Shown here: positions 29,963 through 32,281 of the stretch, one piece after another
How positions within the stretch are numbered: position 1 is the first letter of the stretch
How the letters are laid out: every line of letters starts with the position of its first letter
IMG/VR virus record: IMGVR_UViG_3300044846_003029
Span: 1-32,281 of that record
Direction: 5' to 3' (one strand)
Source: a virus
DNA length: 32,281 bases
Position numbers and translations under genes: made by a program
The notes under the pieces: generated by a model
Seen by the model: only the letters and a program-made list of their open reading frames with translations
Database searches by the model: none
What the model was told of the DNA's origin: nothing

Positions 29963-29987
29963 AAGGGGTCAAACGACCCCTTTTTTT
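29963..29987 (+). terminator. Rho-independent terminator before the scaffold gene
   Basis: AAGGGGTC-AAAC-GACCCCTT followed by TTTTT; the same loop and nearly the same stem as the terminator at 7107. Confidence 0.9.
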
Positions 29988-30060
29988 ATTTTTAAAATTT
30001 CCATATAATAATTTTTTTTGTGTTAGTCAATATATAAATTATGTTTTTTTAAAAAACCGT

Positions 30061-30070
30061 AATATTTATT
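30061..30070 (+). promoter_or_regulatory. Late-promoter motif AATATTTATT before the scaffold gene
   Basis: 21 bases before ATG 30092 and the only signal between a terminator and the scaffold gene; with the terminator it gives the best support for the motif as a promoter. Confidence 0.6.
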
Positions 30071-30091
30071 TATTAAAACACAAACAAATTA

Positions 30092-31546
30092 ATGGATAAA
30101 AACAAAAATTTAGTTGAAGAAGCTATCATCCAAATAAAGAATTTGGAAGAAGCTATCTCTGAAAATGCAAAAGGAATACTTGAGTCAACTATGGCTGAAG
30201 AAATCAAAGAACTTGTAAAAGAATCTCTTAACGAACAAGGTGATGACGAAGAAGAGGTTACACCAGATGCTGAAGTTGAAGATCTAATGGGTGATGTTGA
30301 ACCAATGGACGATGTTGATCCAATGGATGATGAAGAACCTGTAGATGGAGCTGACGCTGATAATGTTGATCTTGATGACGAAGAACCTGTTATTGATTTA
30401 ACACAAGAAGAAAATCCTGAAGAGGTTTTACGAGTGTTTCAATTGATGGGACCTGAAGACGAAATTATCGTTAAAAAGGATGAGTCAGGAAATATCAACT
30501 TAAAAGACAACAAAAACAACACAGAGTATATGATAGTAGGTGAATCAGAAGAAGAATACTACGAATCTGACATGTGGGAGAATGACGATGACTTAATGGA
30601 ATTTGAAGACGAAGATGAAGATATTACATCAATTATTGATGATGTATTTTCTGAATCATATGATGAAGAAGAAGCCGATGAAGAAGTCGTTTATGAAATC
30701 GAAATGGATGAGGAAGAAGAAGAATACTACGAATCTGACATGTGGGAGAATGACGATGACTTAATGGAATTTGAAGACGAAGATGAAGATGAAGATGAAT
30801 CTTATGATGAATACATGGAAGATTCTATGGATCTTGATGCCGTTATGGAATCTAAATCTATCAAACCTAAAGGAGTCGGAATCGGAAAACCTAAAAAAGT
30901 AGATTTCAAACCTAACACAGAAGGTGGATTTAAAGTAGTTAAGAAAAAAGCCAATAAAACTATGGGTACAGGTAAAGCTAAATTTACTTACAAAGATGGT
31001 GAAAATCTTGACGGAAAAATGAAACCTGTAAAAGGTAAGAAAGCTGAAACTAAAGAAGCCGCTCGTACATTAGGTAACGGGTCTAATTTTAGAAAAGGTG
31101 GATTACCAAAACCAAGAGCACATTCAAAGTTCAATACAGCAATCAAAGAAAGTACAACTCAAGAAGTACAAATATTAAGAGAGAAAAATGAAGAATACAG
31201 AAAAGCTCTTAATGTATTTAGAGACAAACTTAATGAAGTAGCTGTTTTCAACTCAAACTTGGCATACGCAACACGTTTGTTCACAGAACATACAACTAGT
31301 AAACAAGAAAAAATCAATATCTTAAAAAGATTTGATTCTGTTGAAACTTTGAAAGAATCTAAAAACTTGTATAAGTCAATAAAAGACGAATTAACAAATT
31401 CAAAAGCTCAACCAATGAACGAGTCAATTGAAAAAGTAATGAACAATACTCCTTCTAACGGTTCAGCAATTAACTTAATCGAGTCAAAAACTTACGAAAA
31501 TCCTCAATTCTTGAGAATGAAAGATTTAATGACAAAATTAAGATAA
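30092..31546 (+). CDS. Acidic scaffold-like protein (position of T4 gp22)
   Basis: 484 residues. Start: a helical segment (about 1-50). Middle: a very acidic region (about 50-270) that contains the 25-residue block EEEYYESDMWENDDDLMEFEDEDED twice, 56 residues apart; the DNA copies are identical over 76 bases. Then a basic Lys/Gly-rich stretch (about 275-345) and a C-terminal coiled coil (350-484). L/I-x-E-S sites are many. An acidic, helical, protease-sensitive protein between protease and capsid genes is what T4's main scaffold gp22 is; at 484 residues it is longer than gp22 (269). Confidence 0.7.
   Translation: MDKNKNLVEEAIIQIKNLEEAISENAKGILESTMAEEIKELVKESLNEQGDDEEEVTPDAEVEDLMGDVEPMDDVDPMDDEEPVDGADADNVDLDDEEPVIDLTQEENPEEVLRVFQLMGPEDEIIVKKDESGNINLKDNKNNTEYMIVGESEEEYYESDMWENDDDLMEFEDEDEDITSIIDDVFSESYDEEEADEEVVYEIEMDEEEEEYYESDMWENDDDLMEFEDEDEDEDESYDEYMEDSMDLDAVMESKSIKPKGVGIGKPKKVDFKPNTEGGFKVVKKKANKTMGTGKAKFTYKDGENLDGKMKPVKGKKAETKEAARTLGNGSNFRKGGLPKPRAHSKFNTAIKESTTQEVQILREKNEEYRKALNVFRDKLNEVAVFNSNLAYATRLFTEHTTSKQEKINILKRFDSVETLKESKNLYKSIKDELTNSKAQPMNESIEKVMNNTPSNGSAINLIESKTYENPQFLRMKDLMTKLR
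30547..30622 (+). repeat. 76-bp exact direct repeat, copy 1
   Basis: Identical to 30715-30790, offset 168 bp (56 codons), so in frame within the scaffold gene. Confidence 0.95.
30715..30790 (+). repeat. 76-bp exact direct repeat, copy 2
   Basis: Second copy of the 76-bp repeat starting at 30547. It is followed by further GAT/GAA codons, which is where the copies stop matching. Confidence 0.95.
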
Positions 31547-31584
31547 AAAAATAAAATAAACAAATAAAAACAAAAAACAAAACA

Positions 31585-32281
31585 ATGGGAGCATTATTAG
31601 AATCAGGTCTTGTTGGTAATATCGGTCTTAAGCACCTTAAAGTTATCAAAGAAGATACTATTAACAAATGGGATAAATTAGGATTCCTAGACGGTCTTCA
31701 AGGACATCTAAAAGAGAACGTGGCTCAGTTATATGAGAACCAAGCGTCTTTCCTAATCAATGAAGCAACTTCTGACGGTTCATCAGGTTCATTCGAAACT
31801 GTGGTTTTCCCAATCGTTAGACGTGTATTCTCTAAATTGTTGGCTAACGACATCGTTTCTGTACAAGCAATGAACTTACCTATCGGTAAATTGTTCTACT
31901 TCGTACCTAAAATCCAAGGATATGATGGTGGAGATGCTAATTATTCAGGAGAACATTACGCACCTTTTGGAGCACCTAACAGTAACGCAACTAACCAAAA
32001 TGATGGTTATACTGAAGCTACAGGAGCTTACGCTAAAAACCTTTACGATTTGTTCTATGAAGGTGCTGAACCATCATTGGATCCGCCAGGTTTATTTGAT
32101 TATTCAAAAGGTCGTTGGACTGCAGTTACAGCTTCTACAGATGTTCAAGTATGGAACGGAAGTAGATTAGATGACGCTCCTGCTGGTACATATGATGATA
32201 AAAATGTAAGAAAACTTATCATTAAAATGTGTGGTTTTGCTAATTCAGGAGCAGGTAAATTGATTGGTCCTGACGGTAACG
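31585..32281 (+). CDS. Major capsid protein (gp23-like), 5' part; runs off the window
   Basis: The open frame from ATG 31585 has no stop before the window end (232 codons seen; T4 gp23 has 521). The N-terminal part shows the gp23 pattern: W29 within NKWDKLGFLDGL, then KENVAQLYENQASFLINEATSDGSSGSFETVVFPIVRRVF...NDIVSVQAMNLPIGKLFYFVPKI. I-N-E60/A61 fits the prohead protease rule and lies near the known cut of T4 gp23 after Glu65, so residues 1-60 are a likely propeptide. Codon use is richer in G/C at third positions than in neighbouring genes, fitting very strong expression. The long A-rich leader follows the scaffold gene with no terminator between. Confidence 0.93.
   Translation, partial: MGALLESGLVGNIGLKHLKVIKEDTINKWDKLGFLDGLQGHLKENVAQLYENQASFLINEATSDGSSGSFETVVFPIVRRVFSKLLANDIVSVQAMNLPIGKLFYFVPKIQGYDGGDANYSGEHYAPFGAPNSNATNQNDGYTEATGAYAKNLYDLFYEGAEPSLDPPGLFDYSKGRWTAVTASTDVQVWNGSRLDDAPAGTYDDKNVRKLIIKMCGFANSGAGKLIGPDGN

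Noticed and set aside
31922-32170. Second open frame within the capsid gene
   Set aside because: It is an out-of-frame reading inside the clearly gp23-like frame.

Overview
The window is a piece of a large, AT-rich tailed-phage genome of the T4-like (gp23-type capsid) kind that infects a member of the Bacteroidota, most likely a flavobacterium-like host. Three things point to this host. Several promoters have the Bacteroidota form TTG-N19/20-TAnnTTTG. Start codons have A-rich leaders with no Shine-Dalgarno sequence. One phage gene carries a gliding-motility-associated (type B) C-terminal sorting domain for the type IX secretion system, which only this phylum uses. The T4-like assignment rests on the gene order large terminase, portal, two small proteins, prohead protease, scaffold-like acidic protein and gp23-like major capsid protein.

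Region 1 (1-7.1 kb) is an accessory block. It holds the 3' part of a tRNA-Arg(UCU), an HNH nuclease on the minus strand, a D-arm-less tRNA-like element with its own promoter, a cyclic-phosphate-processing receiver-like protein, a metallophosphoesterase, many small unknown genes and an RNA ligase of the DRB0094/Rnl5 type. Inside it, 2.79-4.28 kb is an array of five small gene units. Each unit ends in a 48-bp imperfect hairpin site, and the first 10 bases of a unit are the reverse complement of its last 10 (10/10 in three units, 9/10 and 8/10 in the others). That is the logic of integron cassettes and attC sites. A tyrosine recombinase gene follows directly, but it is a compact Xer-like enzyme without the IntI-specific insertion. 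This integron-like array is the most unusual thing in the window.

Region 2 (7.1-16 kb) holds virion or lysis-associated genes (an M15-type peptidase, a LytM-like protein without its catalytic residues, a membrane-anchored GAF-like protein), then about 1 kb of structured non-coding RNA with its own promoter, a tRNA(CAU)-like 3' end and a terminator. This resembles the giant ornate phage RNAs (GOLLD/ROOL type). Next come three signal-peptide proteins, the last with the T9SS sorting domain; a coiled-coil protein; a complete phage tmRNA on the minus strand; an unknown protein; and an M20-type peptidase.

Region 3 (16-18 kb, minus) is a ClpC/ClpA-like double-AAA+ unfoldase without the Clp N-domain but with a VGF loop of the kind that docks ClpP. 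With the tmRNA it suggests that the phage supplies its own ribosome-rescue and proteolysis parts.

Region 4 (18-32.3 kb) is the head morphogenesis block: small tagged proteins, a KTSC protein, a nucleotidyltransferase-fold protein, acidic and low-complexity structural proteins, terminase, portal, a phage-encoded ribosomal protein bS21 on the opposite strand, prohead protease, scaffold and the start of the major capsid gene, which runs off the window. A motif (A/G)ATATTTAT(A/T) stands shortly before many of these genes and is proposed as the phage late promoter. Host-type TAnnTTTG promoters serve region 1, the large RNA and the M20 peptidase; four of them lie only 3-4 bases before an ATG, suggesting leaderless mRNAs.
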